A stretch of DNA of 64,000 nt from Notoacmeibacter sp. MSK16QG-6 (GCF_024158145.1 NZ_JAMYXM010000006.1:62001-126000), one strand, 5' to 3'; counted from the first letter of the stretch, positions 16,561 to 27,292 are shown. The notes: generated by a model from the letters alone, not told the origin. Made by a program: numbers and translations.

Positions 16561-17925
16561 TTAAACGCCGAGTGATTTCAGCTTGCGGTGAAGTGCCGAA
16601 CGTTCCATGCCGATAAACTCCGCCGTACGAGAGATATTGCCGCCGAAACGATTGATTTGCGCGGCGAGATAGTCACGCTCGAACATTTCACGGGCCTCGC
16701 GAAGCGGCAAGGTCATAATGTGCGTCTCTGACGATGAAGGGGTATTCGGCAACATATCGCCGATCTCCGAGGGCAGCATTTCCGCGCTAACCACATCCTG
16801 AGCATCGCCGCCGCGCGCCAGAATCATCAGCCGCTCGATATTGTTACGCAACTGGCGCACATTGCCCGGCCAATCGTGGCTTTGGAGAACTGCCATGGCG
16901 TCATCACCGATCCGTCGCGGCTTGATGCCGGTCTGGCGAGCGATCTGACCCATAAAATACTCCGCGAGATAGGGAATGTCTTCGCGCCGTTTCGCCAGCG
17001 ATGGCACTTCCACGGGGACGACCGCAAGACGGTGATAGAGATCCTCGCGGAAGAGGCCTTCGGCAATCATCGCTTCCAGATTCTGCGAGGTGGAGGAAAT
17101 GATCCGCACATCCACCTTCACTCGTCGTGCTCCGCCTACCCGTTCGAACTGCTGGTGGGTGAGAACCGAGAGAATTTTGTTCTGCGTCTCACGCGGCATA
17201 TCCGCGACTTCGTCGATATAGAGGGTTCCGCGATGGGCCTCTTCGAGCGCGCCGACCTTCCGTTCACCGCCATTGCTCTCCGTGCCGAACAGCTCGATCT
17301 CCATCCGTTCCGGCGTCATCGCGCCGGCATTGATGGTGACGAACGGACCGTTCGCGCGCGTTGAAGCCGCATGAATCGCCCGCGCCGTCTTTTCTTTTCC
17401 TGCCCCGGACGATCCGACGATCATGACACGGCTATTGGTCGGTCCCACGCGTTCGATGGTGGCTCGCAAGGCGTTCATTGCCGATGACTGGCCGATCAGT
17501 TCGACGCTTTCGCCGGAACGTTTCTGCAGTTGAGTGACTTCGCTGCGCAGCTTTGAGGCTTCCAGCGCACGTTCGGCAATCAATAGGAGCCTGTCGGCCT
17601 TGAATGGCTTTTCAATGAAATCATACGCCCCACGTTTGATAGCCGAGACCGCCGTTTCGATATTGCCGTGGCCCGAAATCATGACGACAGGCAGATGCGG
17701 ATGGAGCTTTTTAATCTCATCCAGCAGAGCAAGCCCGTCCAGCTTCGATCCCTGAAGCCATATATCCAGAAAAATCAGGCGGGGCACACGGTCATTGATC
17801 GCTGCCAGCGCGCTGTCGCTATCATGCGCCTGACGCGTTTCATGGCCCTCATCGTCGAGGATACCCGCGACAAGGCCGCGAATGTCCTGTTCGTCATCGA
17901 CTACGAGAATATCAGCTTGCATCAC
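16561..17925 (-). CDS. ntrX: Nitrogen/redox response regulator NtrX
   Basis: Response regulator partner of NtrY. The 454-residue protein has a receiver domain (VVDDEQDIR; phospho-acceptor Asp in IFLDIWLQG near 54), an AAA+ domain with P-loop GSSGAGKE near 171, Walker B TLYIDEVADMP near 235, and a Fis-type helix-turn-helix (ISRTAEFIGMERSALHRKL) at the end. The GAFTGA loop needed for sigma-54 contact is absent: the equivalent reads TESNGGERKVGALEEA. This fits alphaproteobacterial NtrX acting without sigma-54. Its start overlaps the end of ntrY by 14 bases. Confidence 0.94.
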   Translation of the reverse strand: MMQADILVVDDEQDIRGLVAGILDDEGHETRQAHDSDSALAAINDRVPRLIFLDIWLQGSKLDGLALLDEIKKLHPHLPVVMISGHGNIETAVSAIKRGAYDFIEKPFKADRLLLIAERALEASKLRSEVTQLQKRSGESVELIGQSSAMNALRATIERVGPTNSRVMIVGSSGAGKEKTARAIHAASTRANGPFVTINAGAMTPERMEIELFGTESNGGERKVGALEEAHRGTLYIDEVADMPRETQNKILSVLTHQQFERVGGARRVKVDVRIISSTSQNLEAMIAEGLFREDLYHRLAVVPVEVPSLAKRREDIPYLAEYFMGQIARQTGIKPRRIGDDAMAVLQSHDWPGNVRQLRNNIERLMILARGGDAQDVVSAEMLPSEIGDMLPNTPSSSETHIMTLPLREAREMFERDYLAAQINRFGGNISRTAEFIGMERSALHRKLKSLGV

Positions 17926-20167
17926 TCACCTCGGCATTGGTCCGGACGGGGGGCTTTTCGACATCCCGCGCCGGTAACTGGATTACAATCATAGCCCCCC
18001 GGCCGCCGTGGAACCTGGCGGGCGCGTCATGAAGACCGAGCCCTCCAGCGTGTTCCTCGACAATCTTTCTCACAATCGCCAGACCGAGCCCTGTCCCCTT
18101 GGTGCGGGTCGTCATATAGGGCTCCAACAGCTTCTGGCGGTCTGCGCCGGGCAGGCCGCAGCCATTGTCCAGCACACGCACTTCTATCATCTCTCCTCGA
18201 TGCTCGGCTTCGACGCGAATAGCGCCCTTATGGTCGGGTTCGGTGTCTCGCGCCGTATCGATTGCCTCGGCGGCGTTTTTTATGAGATTACCGAAGACCT
18301 GCCCCAAAAGGCGGCGGTCGAAAGTACCCATCAGTGGATCGTCGCCGAGCGCCAACTCGAAATCGATCTCGTCTCGGCTGACCTCGACAAGGAATGTCGC
18401 TTCCCGCAACACGTCACGAAGGTCGGACAATTCCATCTGGGGCTTTGGCATACGCGCAAATGCGGAAAATTCGTCCACCATGCGTTTAATGTCATCGACC
18501 TGGCGGATAATGGTCTCCGTGCACTGGTCGAAAACCTCACGGTCCTCGGTCAGCTTGCGGCCATAGCGCCGTTGAATGCGCTCTGTGGAAAGCTGAATAG
18601 GCGTTAGCGGGTTCTTGATTTCATGTGCGATCCTCCGCGCGACGTCCGCCCAGGCGGTCGAGCGCTGCGCCTGTACCAGATCGGAAATATCGTCGACCGT
18701 TACAACCCAGGATTGCCCGCTCCCCTCGCCGGCTTCTTCCATCGTGATCTGGACATTGTAGGTTCGCTCGGTCCCGCCACGGATGAACGTCACCGTGTCG
18801 CGGAAGATCGGTCTTCCCGAACGTCTTGCGATTTCGAACACCCGACCGATACGAGGCAGGATATGCGAGAGGTTCTTGCCAAGCGCGTCGCCGCCGATCG
18901 ACAAGTTCTGGCGCGCCGCCCTGTTGGCGATCGTGATATGCCCGTCCTCGTCGATACCGATGACGCCCGCCGTCACACCCGCGAGAACGGCCTCGGAGAA
19001 CCGGCGGCGCTCATCGACCTGATGATTGGCTTCCAGCAAATCGTTTCGCTGGCTGTCGAGACGGTGAACCATCTCGTTGAACGTTTGCCCGAGATTGGCC
19101 ATATCGCCATCCTCTGGACGCACCGGAACCGATATCCTCAGATTCCCTGCCTTAACCTCATCGGCGGCGCCAATGAGTTGTCGGATGGGGCGAACCAAAC
19201 GGTCGGCAACCGCGATACCGGTCCAGATGGCCGACAGAATGACGACCAGCGTCACGCCGAGATAGAGCAGCCCGAACGCGATCTGCGAGGTGGCCCTGTT
19301 GGCTTCGAGTGTGCGATATTCGCCAACATTCGTACCGACGATCTGTCGGGCGCGTATGACCTGCGGGTCGACCAGGCGCACCGTAAAGAGATAAAGGCCC
19401 TCCAGCTCGCGCAATTTGATAATTGCACCGACGATGTTCCGAAGTCGCGGTTCGATCATCACAGGCATGCCGTCAGCAGCGCGATCCACCGCTTCCTGCG
19501 GCGGTATCGGCATTGCGAAGCTGGCTGTCGTCTCGGCCTGCATCACAAACGCGCCCGTGGAATCGATGAGGGCCGCGTGGGCAAGCGCCCTGCCCTGGGC
19601 CTGCCGTGTCATCAACGACCGAAACCCGGTCTTGTCCAATATGAAGCCCGTGCGGTTGTCATCCAGCGTTTCCGCCATGGCCAGTGTGGTGCCTTGGAGG
19701 TTCGCCGCGTTTTCCCGGACATAAGCGTCGGCGATGGCGAGCGATGAATTGATAATCGTGCGCGTACGAATTTCGAACCATCGGTCGAGACCGATATTCA
19801 AGGTCACGGAGGCAAAGACAGCGATCATGATCGCCGGAAGAGCTGCGACCAGAGCGAATAGAGCAACAAGCCGGACATGGAGACGAGCGGCCGCCCTGCC
19901 CCGACGCCGCGCCGCTATGATGCGGATGAGTTCGCGACCGATCAACCAGACCAACAGGCCGACTAAAACCAGGTTGATGACGATAAGGACAATCGTGGTG
20001 TTTCTGTCCGGGTCGATTGGCGTCAGCCCGGTCAAAACGGTAAAGCTGGCAAGGGCCACGATCAGCGTCAGAATGATCAGCGCCGCGCCACGGCGAATGC
20101 TTACGCGACGCCGGTCGCTCCAGCCTTCGCTGCCATCCTCCACCAAATTCGCCTCAGCCAGCGTCAT
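17912..20167 (-). CDS. ntrY: Membrane sensor histidine kinase NtrY
   Basis: A 751-residue sensor kinase that phosphorylates NtrX in response to nitrogen or redox state. Membrane helices lie near 28-48 (ALIILTLIVALASFTV), 60-80, 98-122 (LVALFALVAALPAIMIAVF) and 300-322, enclosing a periplasmic domain of about 170 residues. HAMP, PAS, HisKA (phospho-His in [13 protein letters not shown] near 522) and HATPase (DNGCGLPG; KGTGLGLAIVRKI) domains follow. About 105 bases separate it from ntrC; that gap shows no clear terminator, so it may be read from the ntrBC transcript or its own promoter. Confidence 0.95.
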   Translation of the reverse strand: MTLAEANLVEDGSEGWSDRRRVSIRRGAALIILTLIVALASFTVLTGLTPIDPDRNTTIVLIVINLVLVGLLVWLIGRELIRIIAARRRGRAAARLHVRLVALFALVAALPAIMIAVFASVTLNIGLDRWFEIRTRTIINSSLAIADAYVRENAANLQGTTLAMAETLDDNRTGFILDKTGFRSLMTRQAQGRALAHAALIDSTGAFVMQAETTASFAMPIPPQEAVDRAADGMPVMIEPRLRNIVGAIIKLRELEGLYLFTVRLVDPQVIRARQIVGTNVGEYRTLEANRATSQIAFGLLYLGVTLVVILSAIWTGIAVADRLVRPIRQLIGAADEVKAGNLRISVPVRPEDGDMANLGQTFNEMVHRLDSQRNDLLEANHQVDERRRFSEAVLAGVTAGVIGIDEDGHITIANRAARQNLSIGGDALGKNLSHILPRIGRVFEIARRSGRPIFRDTVTFIRGGTERTYNVQITMEEAGEGSGQSWVVTVDDISDLVQAQRSTAWADVARRIAHEIKNPLTPIQLSTERIQRRYGRKLTEDREVFDQCTETIIRQVDDIKRMVDEFSAFARMPKPQMELSDLRDVLREATFLVEVSRDEIDFELALGDDPLMGTFDRRLLGQVFGNLIKNAAEAIDTARDTEPDHKGAIRVEAEHRGEMIEVRVLDNGCGLPGADRQKLLEPYMTTRTKGTGLGLAIVRKIVEEHAGGLGLHDAPARFHGGRGAMIVIQLPARDVEKPPVRTNAEVSDAS

Positions 20168-20272
20168 TCCACCCCTGCTCTCCCGTGCCGAATATGCAAC
20201 AGTTGTGGCTAATCGGCAACGGATATCCGGTGTCCGGATTACGGATGAGACGTGACGGAATTGCGGCGCTGG

Positions 20273-21724
20273 TCAGTTTGAATGACGATTGGTCCGATAG
20301 ACGTTGACCCCGAGTTCACGGATTTTCTTGCGCAATGTGTTGCGGTTCAGGCCAAGCAGTTCGGCGGCGCGGATCTGGTTGCCCCTGGTCGCCGTCATAG
20401 CGACGAGGATCAAGGGATATTCAACCTCGTGCAGGATTCGCTGATAGAGCCCGGGCGGCGGCAGATTGTCGCCGAATTCATCGAAATACCGGTGAAGATA
20501 CTGTTCGACCGCCATGCCGAGACTGGCGTTCTCGGCAATTTCCGCCGGTACGGAAGCAGTGTTCTCCTGCTGGATAGGCGACAGTTCGGCATCGACGATA
20601 TCGACGCCAATCGTGTCTTGTGGATAAAGGGCGGCAAGGCGACGGACGAGGTTTTCCAGTTCACGCACATTTCCCGGCCAGGAATAGCGCTTCAGCCGAT
20701 CCATTGCCTCGGTTGTTATTCTCTTGTCGCTGAGCCCCTGTTCGCCGGCCTTGCGGAAGAAATGACGGATCAGGTCCGGCACGTCCTCGGCGCGTTCCCG
20801 GAGTGGCGGCAGACGCATTGGCACGACATTCAGACGATAGAAGAGGTCTTCTCTGAACAGACCCTGCGCGATGGCCTGACGCAGATCCTTGTTCGTCGCT
20901 GCAACGATGCGGACATCCGTTTTCAGCGGCGTCCGGCCACCGACGGTCGTGTATTCGCCCTGCTGCAGAACGCGGAGAAGCCGCGTCTGTGCCTCCATCG
21001 GCATATCGCCGATCTCATCGAGAAAAAGCGTACCGCCATCGGCCTGCTCGAAGCGACCGGTTGCTTTGCTATGCGCTCCGGTAAATGAGCCCTTCTCATG
21101 CCCGAAGAGTTCCGACTCGATCAGTTCGCGGGGTATTGCCGCCATGTTCACGGCAACGAATGGACCGTTACGACGCCTGCCATATTCGTGCAGCGCGCTC
21201 GCAACCAGTTCCTTACCCGTACCCGACTCGCCGGTAATCATGACCGTTAGATCGGTCTGCATCATCCGCGCCAGCATCCGGTAGATTTCCTGCATGGCGG
21301 CGCTGCGCCCGACGAGCGGCATCGTTTCGCCGGTATCCTCGCCACGATCCGCCAGCTTTTTCGGTTCGGCAAGCGCGCGCTTGACGATATTCAGCATCTC
21401 GGTCAGGTCGAAAGGCTTCGGCAGATAGTCGTATGCGCCCTTCTCCGAAGCTCGTATGGCAGTCATGAAGGTGTTCTGCGCACTCATGACCAGAACCGGC
21501 AGATCGGGCCGGGCATTGCGAATGCGCGGCAGCAGATCGAAAGCGTTTTCATCCGGCATGACCACATCGGTAATGACGAGATCGCCCTCTCCCGCCGAAA
21601 CCCAGCGCCATAGCGCCGCCGCGTTCGATGTCACTCGAACATCGTAACCGGCGCGTCCGAGCGCCTGGTTGAGAACGGTGCGGATGGCCGCATCGTCATC
21701 TGCAACGAGGATGGTGTGGCTCAC
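20273..21724 (-). CDS. ntrC: Nitrogen regulator NtrC (sigma-54 activator)
   Basis: Activates sigma-54 promoters of nitrogen-assimilation genes when phosphorylated by NtrB. The true start is GTG 21724, overlapping the ntrB stop (GTGA) and giving [20 protein letters not shown]. An in-frame ATG 105 bases upstream lies within ntrB. The 483-residue protein has a receiver domain ([10 protein letters not shown] near 53), AAA+ domain with GESGTGKE, the sigma-54 loop GSFTGA and Walker [14 protein letters not shown], and a Fis-type HTH ([20 protein letters not shown]). Confidence 0.96.
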   Translation of the reverse strand: MSHTILVADDDAAIRTVLNQALGRAGYDVRVTSNAAALWRWVSAGEGDLVITDVVMPDENAFDLLPRIRNARPDLPVLVMSAQNTFMTAIRASEKGAYDYLPKPFDLTEMLNIVKRALAEPKKLADRGEDTGETMPLVGRSAAMQEIYRMLARMMQTDLTVMITGESGTGKELVASALHEYGRRRNGPFVAVNMAAIPRELIESELFGHEKGSFTGAHSKATGRFEQADGGTLFLDEIGDMPMEAQTRLLRVLQQGEYTTVGGRTPLKTDVRIVAATNKDLRQAIAQGLFREDLFYRLNVVPMRLPPLRERAEDVPDLIRHFFRKAGEQGLSDKRITTEAMDRLKRYSWPGNVRELENLVRRLAALYPQDTIGVDIVDAELSPIQQENTASVPAEIAENASLGMAVEQYLHRYFDEFGDNLPPPGLYQRILHEVEYPLILVAMTATRGNQIRAAELLGLNRNTLRKKIRELGVNVYRTNRHSN

Positions 21725-22872
21725 TGCGCCGTCTCCGATTTCAATTTGGCTTCGGCTGGAGCGGCTTTTCCTTCCTTCCATGCCGGCATAAGGACTCGAA
21801 AGGTCGTCCCGCTCGAAGAACTGTCGCATTCCACAACGCCCCCATGCTCGCCGACCAGCTTGGCGACGAGGGCGAGTCCCAGGCCTGACCCATTGATCTT
21901 CGAGGTAATGAAGGGATCAAAGATATAGGGGAACATATCGTCCGGAACGCCCGGACCGTTATCGTGAACGCAAAACTCCATCGGTAGAGAGACCTTCTCC
22001 TTGCTGCCAGGGACCGACAGACGGATGCCGGGACGAAAGGCGGTCGTAAGAGTGATCTTGCCCTCCTTGCCTTTGGGAGCGACAGCCTCGGCAGCGTTTT
22101 TGATGAGGTTGAGAAAGATCTGAATCAACTGGTCGCGATTGCCGAATACGGGCGGCAGGGACGGATCGTAGAAATCCTCAAAGACAATGTCTTTGGCAAA
22201 TCCGTTCTTCGCGATGGCGCGGACATGATCGAATACCACGTGAATATTGACGGGAGTTTTCTCGACCGGCCTTTCGTCGGAGAAGATTTCCATCCGGTCC
22301 ACCAGCCCGACGATCCGGTCGGTTTCCTCCATAATCAGGCGAGTGAGCGGCCGGTCGTCCTGATCGACAGAGCTTTCCAGAAGCTGGGCCGCGCCACGGA
22401 TTCCGGAAAGCGGGTTCTTGATTTCATGAGCGAGCATGGCGGCGAGGCCAGTGACCGAACGCGCGGCGCCCCGATGGGTCATCTGCCGGTCGATCTTATC
22501 TGCCATCGATCGCTCCTGAAAAACGACCAGAACGGCGTCCCTCTGGTCCGGCACAGGGCCGACATAGAGATCCACGAGGCGATCCGCCCCAATCCGTGGC
22601 GAGGAGATGTCCACGCGGTATTCGGTCACCGGCGCGCCCTGCTGGCGCACTTGGTCAATCAGAGCCATGAGTGGGCTGTCGAACGGAATGAAGTCCGCCA
22701 GTTTCATGCGCTGCAGCACCGACGCACTGCTCCGAAAGAGCGATTCCGCATCAGCATTGGCATAAGCGATGGTGCCATCTCCATCGATCAGCGCGATAGG
22801 CTGCTGGATTGCGTTCAGCAGACTTTCCGCCAGCGCTGGCTCAGCCGATTTGATCGCCCGCTTCTGGGTCAT
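21721..22872 (-). CDS. ntrB: Nitrogen sensor histidine kinase NtrB
   Basis: A soluble 383-residue kinase/phosphatase for NtrC, controlled by PII proteins. An N-terminal PAS domain (residues about 15-125) precedes HisKA with [19 protein letters not shown] near 150 and a HATPase domain ([39 protein letters not shown]). It overlaps the dusB stop by 4 bases and ntrC by 4 bases, so dusB-ntrB-ntrC is a translationally coupled operon. Confidence 0.95.
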   Translation of the reverse strand: MTQKRAIKSAEPALAESLLNAIQQPIALIDGDGTIAYANADAESLFRSSASVLQRMKLADFIPFDSPLMALIDQVRQQGAPVTEYRVDISSPRIGADRLVDLYVGPVPDQRDAVLVVFQERSMADKIDRQMTHRGAARSVTGLAAMLAHEIKNPLSGIRGAAQLLESSVDQDDRPLTRLIMEETDRIVGLVDRMEIFSDERPVEKTPVNIHVVFDHVRAIAKNGFAKDIVFEDFYDPSLPPVFGNRDQLIQIFLNLIKNAAEAVAPKGKEGKITLTTAFRPGIRLSVPGSKEKVSLPMEFCVHDNGPGVPDDMFPYIFDPFITSKINGSGLGLALVAKLVGEHGGVVECDSSSSGTTFRVLMPAWKEGKAAPAEAKLKSETAQ

Positions 22873-23885
22873 GCCGCCTCTTGAAAAGATTGCGCCCCGA
22901 AGGCTTCGGTGAGAAGGCCAATCACCTGGCTCGGTTCGCGAGCGGTCATGATGGATTGGCGTTGCGCGGCATCGCTGTCGGGCAGAAACCGGTCGAGATA
23001 CCAGCCGAGATGTTTGCGGGCATGTCTGCTGCCACGCTGAACATCATATTCCTCAAGCATGGCTTCGTAGTGCTCGATTATATAGTCCCGTAAATCGGTT
23101 TTCGCCGGCGCGCAGCCATTTCCAAGGATCGAAGCCGCGAGAAAAGGCTGGCCGTAATGAGCGCGTCCAATCATGATTCCGTCGGCTCCGGTGCGACGCA
23201 TCAACTGCTCGGCCTCTTGCGCGTTGCTGACATCGCCATTGGCGATAAAGGCGACGTCCGGCACCGCGGCCCGCACCTTGGCGATAGCATCGGGGTCGAT
23301 GGTTCCGGTATAACGTTGTTCGCGTGTTCGCCCGTGAACGGTAATCATTCTCGCACCAGCATCGACAAGATGACGGGCCAATTCCGGCGCATTGATGGAC
23401 GTACGATCCCATCCCAGTCGCATTTTGACCGTCACGACACTCTCGCCCGCTGACGCAACCGCCGACTCCACAATCCGCAGCGCACGATCCGGCTCGGTCA
23501 TGAGCGCCGCGCCACAGGCGCCACCCGTTACCTTCTTTGCAGGACAACCCATATTGATATCGATGATCTGAACGCCATTCTCGGCCAGCCACTGGGCTGC
23601 CTTTCCGACGGTCTCGGGATCACGTCCGACAAGCTGCACCGCCCGTAGTCCCGATCCACTATGGCGAATACGTCGCATCGACTCCGACCGTTCGCGCTCC
23701 AACTCGCCGCTGGCGACCATTTCTGCGACGGTCAGGCCGATGCCCGCACGCTCCGCCCGCTGGCGAAATGGCAAATCCGTGACCCCGCTCATCGGTGCAA
23801 GCAGAATGCGATTGAAGATCGTCAGTCCGCCGACCGAAAATGGCGTGTTCAAGCGGTTTGTGGAAGGAACATTGGCCGACGCCAT
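22869..23885 (-). CDS. dusB: tRNA-dihydrouridine synthase DusB (NifR3)
   Basis: Flavoenzyme reducing uridines in tRNA D-loops. The start at 23885 ([11 protein letters not shown]) is preferred over one 15 codons earlier. The 338-residue protein has the FMN-binding TIM barrel with [13 protein letters not shown] near 29-41, the DUS signature [17 protein letters not shown] near 100 containing the catalytic Cys, and GVQIID. As the first gene of the ntr operon it probably shares its promoter in the 140-base gap facing ispDF. Confidence 0.95.
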   Translation of the reverse strand: MASANVPSTNRLNTPFSVGGLTIFNRILLAPMSGVTDLPFRQRAERAGIGLTVAEMVASGELERERSESMRRIRHSGSGLRAVQLVGRDPETVGKAAQWLAENGVQIIDINMGCPAKKVTGGACGAALMTEPDRALRIVESAVASAGESVVTVKMRLGWDRTSINAPELARHLVDAGARMITVHGRTREQRYTGTIDPDAIAKVRAAVPDVAFIANGDVSNAQEAEQLMRRTGADGIMIGRAHYGQPFLAASILGNGCAPAKTDLRDYIIEHYEAMLEEYDVQRGSRHARKHLGWYLDRFLPDSDAAQRQSIMTAREPSQVIGLLTEAFGAQSFQEAA

Positions 23886-24025
23886 CGAACAGATACCTTT
23901 ATCACTCTGCCTAAACTCTAACCATTGCATGTTTTTGCATCAAGAGAAGGCAGTGTCAGTTTTTCGCTTTCATTGCCGATGACCTGCGCCTAAACCCGCA
24001 AGCCAATGGGGCCAAGGGGAAAATT

Positions 24026-25228
24026 GTGCCAATGGACCGCAGTGAAACAATCGCAGCGCTCATTGTGGCGGCCGGGCGCGGTGAACGTGCGGGCCGACGC
24101 GAAGATGGCCCGAAACAGTACCGGCTTCTGGCTGGCGAACCGATCCTCCGGCATACTGTCCGTGCTTTTCTGGACCATCCGGAGATCGCGAAAGTTATCA
24201 TCGCCATTCATCCCGATGACGAGAAACTGGCGGAAGAAGCCATCGCGCCACTCGACAGAAAGCGCCTCTCGCTCATCCATGGAAGACAAACGCGGCAGCT
24301 CTCCGTACTCGCGGGCCTGAGGTCGATGGCGGAACGACCACCCGATTTTGTTCTCATCCACGATGCGGCGCGGCCGCTGATTGGCCGTGAGACATTGGAT
24401 GCCGTGATCGACAATCTCCAGCCAGAAACCGGTCTTATCGTTGGCATGCCGGTGACCGATACAGTCAAATCGGTCGATGCGAGCGACGTTATCGTGGGGA
24501 CGGTCGACCGAGAGACGCTTATTCGGGCCCAAACGCCACAGGCATTTGCTTATAGCGCGATCATGAGCGCGCACGAAAACGCCCTGGCTGCCGGCGTCGA
24601 AAATGCCACCGATGATGCGGCAATTGCAGCCCAAGCAGGCATGGCCGTGCGCGTTATACGCGGTCGGTCGGCCAATCCGAAAATCACATTTCCGGAGGAT
24701 ATCTCCTTGGCAGAACCTAGTTTCGCGCCCCTTCCGGACGTGCGCGTTGGTAACGGTTACGACGTCCATTGTTTCGAAGATGGCGACGCGGTGATCCTTT
24801 GCGGCGTGGCAATTCCTTTTCACCGCAGGCTGGCGGGGCATTCTGATGCCGATGTGGGTCTCCACGCGCTGACAGACGCGCTGCTTGCCACCATAGGCGC
24901 GGGCGATATCGGCACGCATTTTCCGCCGTCCGATCCGCAATGGCAAGGCGCTGATTCTTCCGTATTCATTCAGCAGGCGGTCAATCTCGTGCGGAAGAAA
25001 AGCGGACAAATCGCGAATGTGGACGTGACTCTGATTGCCGAAGAGCCGAAGATCGGTCCGCACCGCGAAACCATGACGAACCGCTTGGCCGAGCTTGTCG
25101 GGATCGCCAAGCACCGTATCTCCGTAAAGGCGACGACCAATGAGAAGATGGGGTTCATCGGTCGCGGTGAAGGTATCGCCGCCATTGCGACGGCCAGCGT
25201 GGTTTTCCCCGGAGACGTGACGAAATGA
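24026..25228 (+). CDS. ispDF: Bifunctional IspD/IspF (MEP isoprenoid pathway)
   Basis: A fusion of 2-C-methyl-D-erythritol 4-phosphate cytidylyltransferase (IspD, residues about 8-225) and 2-C-methyl-D-erythritol 2,4-cyclodiphosphate synthase (IspF, about 240-400). IspD shows LIVAAGRGERAG and GPKQYRLLAG; IspF shows GNGYDVHCF with metal-ligand Asp/His and GHSDADVGLHALTDAL. The fusion is typical of alphaproteobacteria. The start is GTG 24026 or ATG 24032, both behind AGGGGA; the choice is open. Its end overlaps the next gene by 4 bases. Confidence 0.94.
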   Translation: MPMDRSETIAALIVAAGRGERAGRREDGPKQYRLLAGEPILRHTVRAFLDHPEIAKVIIAIHPDDEKLAEEAIAPLDRKRLSLIHGRQTRQLSVLAGLRSMAERPPDFVLIHDAARPLIGRETLDAVIDNLQPETGLIVGMPVTDTVKSVDASDVIVGTVDRETLIRAQTPQAFAYSAIMSAHENALAAGVENATDDAAIAAQAGMAVRVIRGRSANPKITFPEDISLAEPSFAPLPDVRVGNGYDVHCFEDGDAVILCGVAIPFHRRLAGHSDADVGLHALTDALLATIGAGDIGTHFPPSDPQWQGADSSVFIQQAVNLVRKKSGQIANVDVTLIAEEPKIGPHRETMTNRLAELVGIAKHRISVKATTNEKMGFIGRGEGIAAIATASVVFPGDVTK

Positions 25229-25719
25229 GTGAAGACACTGCCGAATTGGTCGGCGAGATTCTCAAGCTTGCGGAACACCGACGTCTGATGATCGGGACGG
25301 CAGAGAGCTGCACCGGCGGCATGGTTGCCTCCGCACTGACCTCCGTTCCCGGATCGTCGTCTGTGGTCGACCGGGCTTTTGTTACGTATTCGAATGCAGC
25401 CAAAATGGATATGCTGGGTGTCGATCCATTGACGCTCCGCCGTTGCGGCGCCGTGTCGGGCGAAACCGCGCGTGAAATGGCGGTCGGCGCAAAGCGTCGT
25501 TCCGTTGCACGTCTTGTTGTCTCGACCACCGGCATCGCCGGGCCTGACGGTGGAACGGAGGAAAAGCCGGTTGGGCTGGTCTGTTTCGGCTTGGCCGCGC
25601 CGGGAGGCATCGTCCGCAGCGAGCAATGTGTCTTCGATGACGAAGGTCGTGAGGCGATCCGCAAGGCGGCAACGAAGCACGCGCTCGAAATGATCCTCGG
25701 CGCGTTGAAGGCGCGATAG
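25225..25719 (+). CDS. pncC: CinA-family nicotinamide-nucleotide amidohydrolase (PncC type)
   Basis: A 164-residue stand-alone CinA C-terminal domain. Characterised PncC proteins deamidate nicotinamide mononucleotide in NAD recycling. The family motif GTAESCTGGMVASALTSVPG lies near 29-48, followed by STGIAGPDGGTEEKPVG near 97-113. The N-terminal CinA competence domain is missing, as usual for this subgroup. Its start overlaps the ispDF stop (ATGA). Confidence 0.88.
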   Translation: MSEDTAELVGEILKLAEHRRLMIGTAESCTGGMVASALTSVPGSSSVVDRAFVTYSNAAKMDMLGVDPLTLRRCGAVSGETAREMAVGAKRRSVARLVVSTTGIAGPDGGTEEKPVGLVCFGLAAPGGIVRSEQCVFDDEGREAIRKAATKHALEMILGALKAR

Positions 25720-25724
25720 GTTAT

Positions 25725-25744
25725 CGGCCGGTTTACACCGGCCG
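25725..25744. terminator. Shared hairpin between convergent pncC and ratA-like gene
   Basis: CGGCCGGT (25725-25732) and ACCGGCCG (25737-25744) form a perfect 8-bp stem with a 4-base loop. It overlaps the last codons of the minus-strand gene and lies 5 bases past the plus-strand stop. No T-run is present, so a two-way terminator is plausible but unproven. Confidence 0.45.
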
Positions 25745-26215
25745 TTCCGGCGCTTTTTCTGTCGAGGATGACGAATAGATTTCGTCCGCCCGTCTTTCAA
25801 AGGCCTCTGCAAATGCACGGAAGGCTCGGTCGAACATCGAGCCCATGAGGGCGCCGAGAATGCGGCTTTTAAATTCGTAATCGATGGCGAAATGCACGGC
25901 GCTGTGCCCCTCGCCCCGGTCCTCGAACACCCAGCGATTGTCGAGGTAGCGAAAAGGCCCATCGACATATGACACGTCGATCTTCCTCTCCTGGGATTTC
26001 AACAGCACCTGGCTGGTGAAGGTCTCATGGATGGCCTTGTACCCAACGGTCATATTAGCCAGCAGAAGCGTTTTGCCATCACGTTCCTTTCTGGAACGGA
26101 CATTCAGCGCTTCGCACATGGGTAGAAACTGCGGGTAGTCTTGCACGTCGGCCACGAGGGCAAACATCTCGTCCGCGCTATGGGCGACGACCCTCGTGGT
26201 TTTGAAACTTGGCAT
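25733..26215 (-). CDS. RatA/Coq10-like START-domain protein
   Basis: A 160-residue polyketide-cyclase/START-fold protein. Relatives are annotated as ubiquinone-binding Coq10-like proteins or as RatA; the role here is not settled. The family pattern is visible: HSADEMFALVADVQDYPQF near 11-29, a lipid-pocket middle segment (YVDGPFRYLDNRWVFED) and a final amphipathic helix (FDRAFRAFAEAFERRADEI). It follows lipA by 17 bases, a usual rhizobial arrangement linked to respiration and lipoate metabolism. Confidence 0.85.
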   Translation of the reverse strand: MPSFKTTRVVAHSADEMFALVADVQDYPQFLPMCEALNVRSRKERDGKTLLLANMTVGYKAIHETFTSQVLLKSQERKIDVSYVDGPFRYLDNRWVFEDRGEGHSAVHFAIDYEFKSRILGALMGSMFDRAFRAFAEAFERRADEIYSSSSTEKAPERPV

Positions 26216-26232
26216 ATCGGTCTTGTCGCCGC

Positions 26233-27198
26233 TCAGCTTGTCAGGATGGTTGCATCGCGCTCGGCTCGGGCAGCCTTTAATCTGGCGAAATCCTCTCCGG
26301 CATGGTGAGAGGAGCGGGTCAGCGGACTGGCGGAAACCATGAGGAAGCCCTTCGAGCGCGCGCTGGTCTCGTAGCTCATGAACTCGTCAGGCGGAATAAA
26401 GCGAATGACCGGATGGTGCCGACGCGTCGGCGCGAGATATTGGCCTATTGTGATGAAATCCACATCGGCGACCCGCAGATCGTCCATCAATTGCAGTACC
26501 TCGTTACGCTCCTCTCCAAGCCCGACCATGATGCCGCTTTTTGTGAAGATGGTTGGATCGATTTCCTTGACCTGCTGCAGCAGACGAATGGAGTGGAAGT
26601 AGCGCGCACCCGGCCTCACAGTCAGGTAATTCGATGGCACGGTTTCCAGATTGTGATTGAAGACATCGGGCTTGGCCTTCACGACGATTTCCAGCGCGCC
26701 CTCTTTGCGCAGAAAATCAGGGGTGAGAACCTCGATCGTGGTTTCTGGCGCGCGTTCGCGGATCGCGTAGATCGTATCGGCGATATGTTGCGCTCCCCCA
26801 TCGGAAAGATCGTCACGGTCGACGGAGGTGACGACAACATGCTTGAGCCCCATCTGCGCGACCGCCTCGGCAACATTTGCCGGCTCGGCCGGGTCGAGCG
26901 GGAGCGGACGGCCTGTTGTTACATTACAGAAGGCGCAGGCGCGCGTGCAGATTTCGCCCATAATCATGAAGGTGGCATGTTTTTTCTGCCAGCATTCGCC
27001 GATGTTCGGGCAGCCCGCCTCTTCACAGACCGTCACGAGGTTGTGGTCGCGGACAATCGCCTTTGTCTCGTTATAACCCTTAGAAACAGGTGCTTTGACG
27101 CGAATCCATGCCGGCTTTTTCTGCACCTCGTTCTCAGGACGCTTCATCTTTTCCGGATGACGCGGGCGCGAAACATTGGTGTCTAGGACTGTGACCAT
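26233..27198 (-). CDS. lipA: Lipoyl synthase
   Basis: Radical-SAM enzyme that inserts two sulfurs into octanoyl groups on lipoyl domains, so it matures PdhB and PdhC encoded upstream on the same strand. The start at 27198 (MVTVLDTN) follows AGGAGA at about 11 bases. The 321-residue protein has the auxiliary cluster cysteines C58, C63 and C69 ([12 protein letters not shown]) and the radical-SAM CTRACAFC (C84, C88, C91). A C-terminal [13 protein letters not shown] carries the conserved RSSYxA-like serine. Confidence 0.96.
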   Translation of the reverse strand: MVTVLDTNVSRPRHPEKMKRPENEVQKKPAWIRVKAPVSKGYNETKAIVRDHNLVTVCEEAGCPNIGECWQKKHATFMIMGEICTRACAFCNVTTGRPLPLDPAEPANVAEAVAQMGLKHVVVTSVDRDDLSDGGAQHIADTIYAIRERAPETTIEVLTPDFLRKEGALEIVVKAKPDVFNHNLETVPSNYLTVRPGARYFHSIRLLQQVKEIDPTIFTKSGIMVGLGEERNEVLQLMDDLRVADVDFITIGQYLAPTRRHHPVIRFIPPDEFMSYETSARSKGFLMVSASPLTRSSHHAGEDFARLKAARAERDATILTS

Positions 27199-27258
27199 AA
27201 GGCTTCTGTTTCTCCTGGCGGCAAAGTCTGCTCTGCCGCTTTGCACCGGACATAGCAA

Positions 27259-27292
27259 AGGCCGGGCGGATTTTGAATGGCCCGCCCGGCCT
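27259..27292 (-). terminator. Terminator after the glsB-like gene
   Basis: A perfect 11-bp stem on the minus strand, AGGCCGGGCGG pairing with CCGCCCGGCCT around a 12-base loop, followed by TTG. It begins 27 bases after the small membrane-protein gene and separates the pdh block from lipA. Confidence 0.7.

Noticed and set aside
23990-25114. 374-codon minus-strand open frame across ispDF
   Set aside because: Shadow of the fused ispDF gene, which has all expected motifs.
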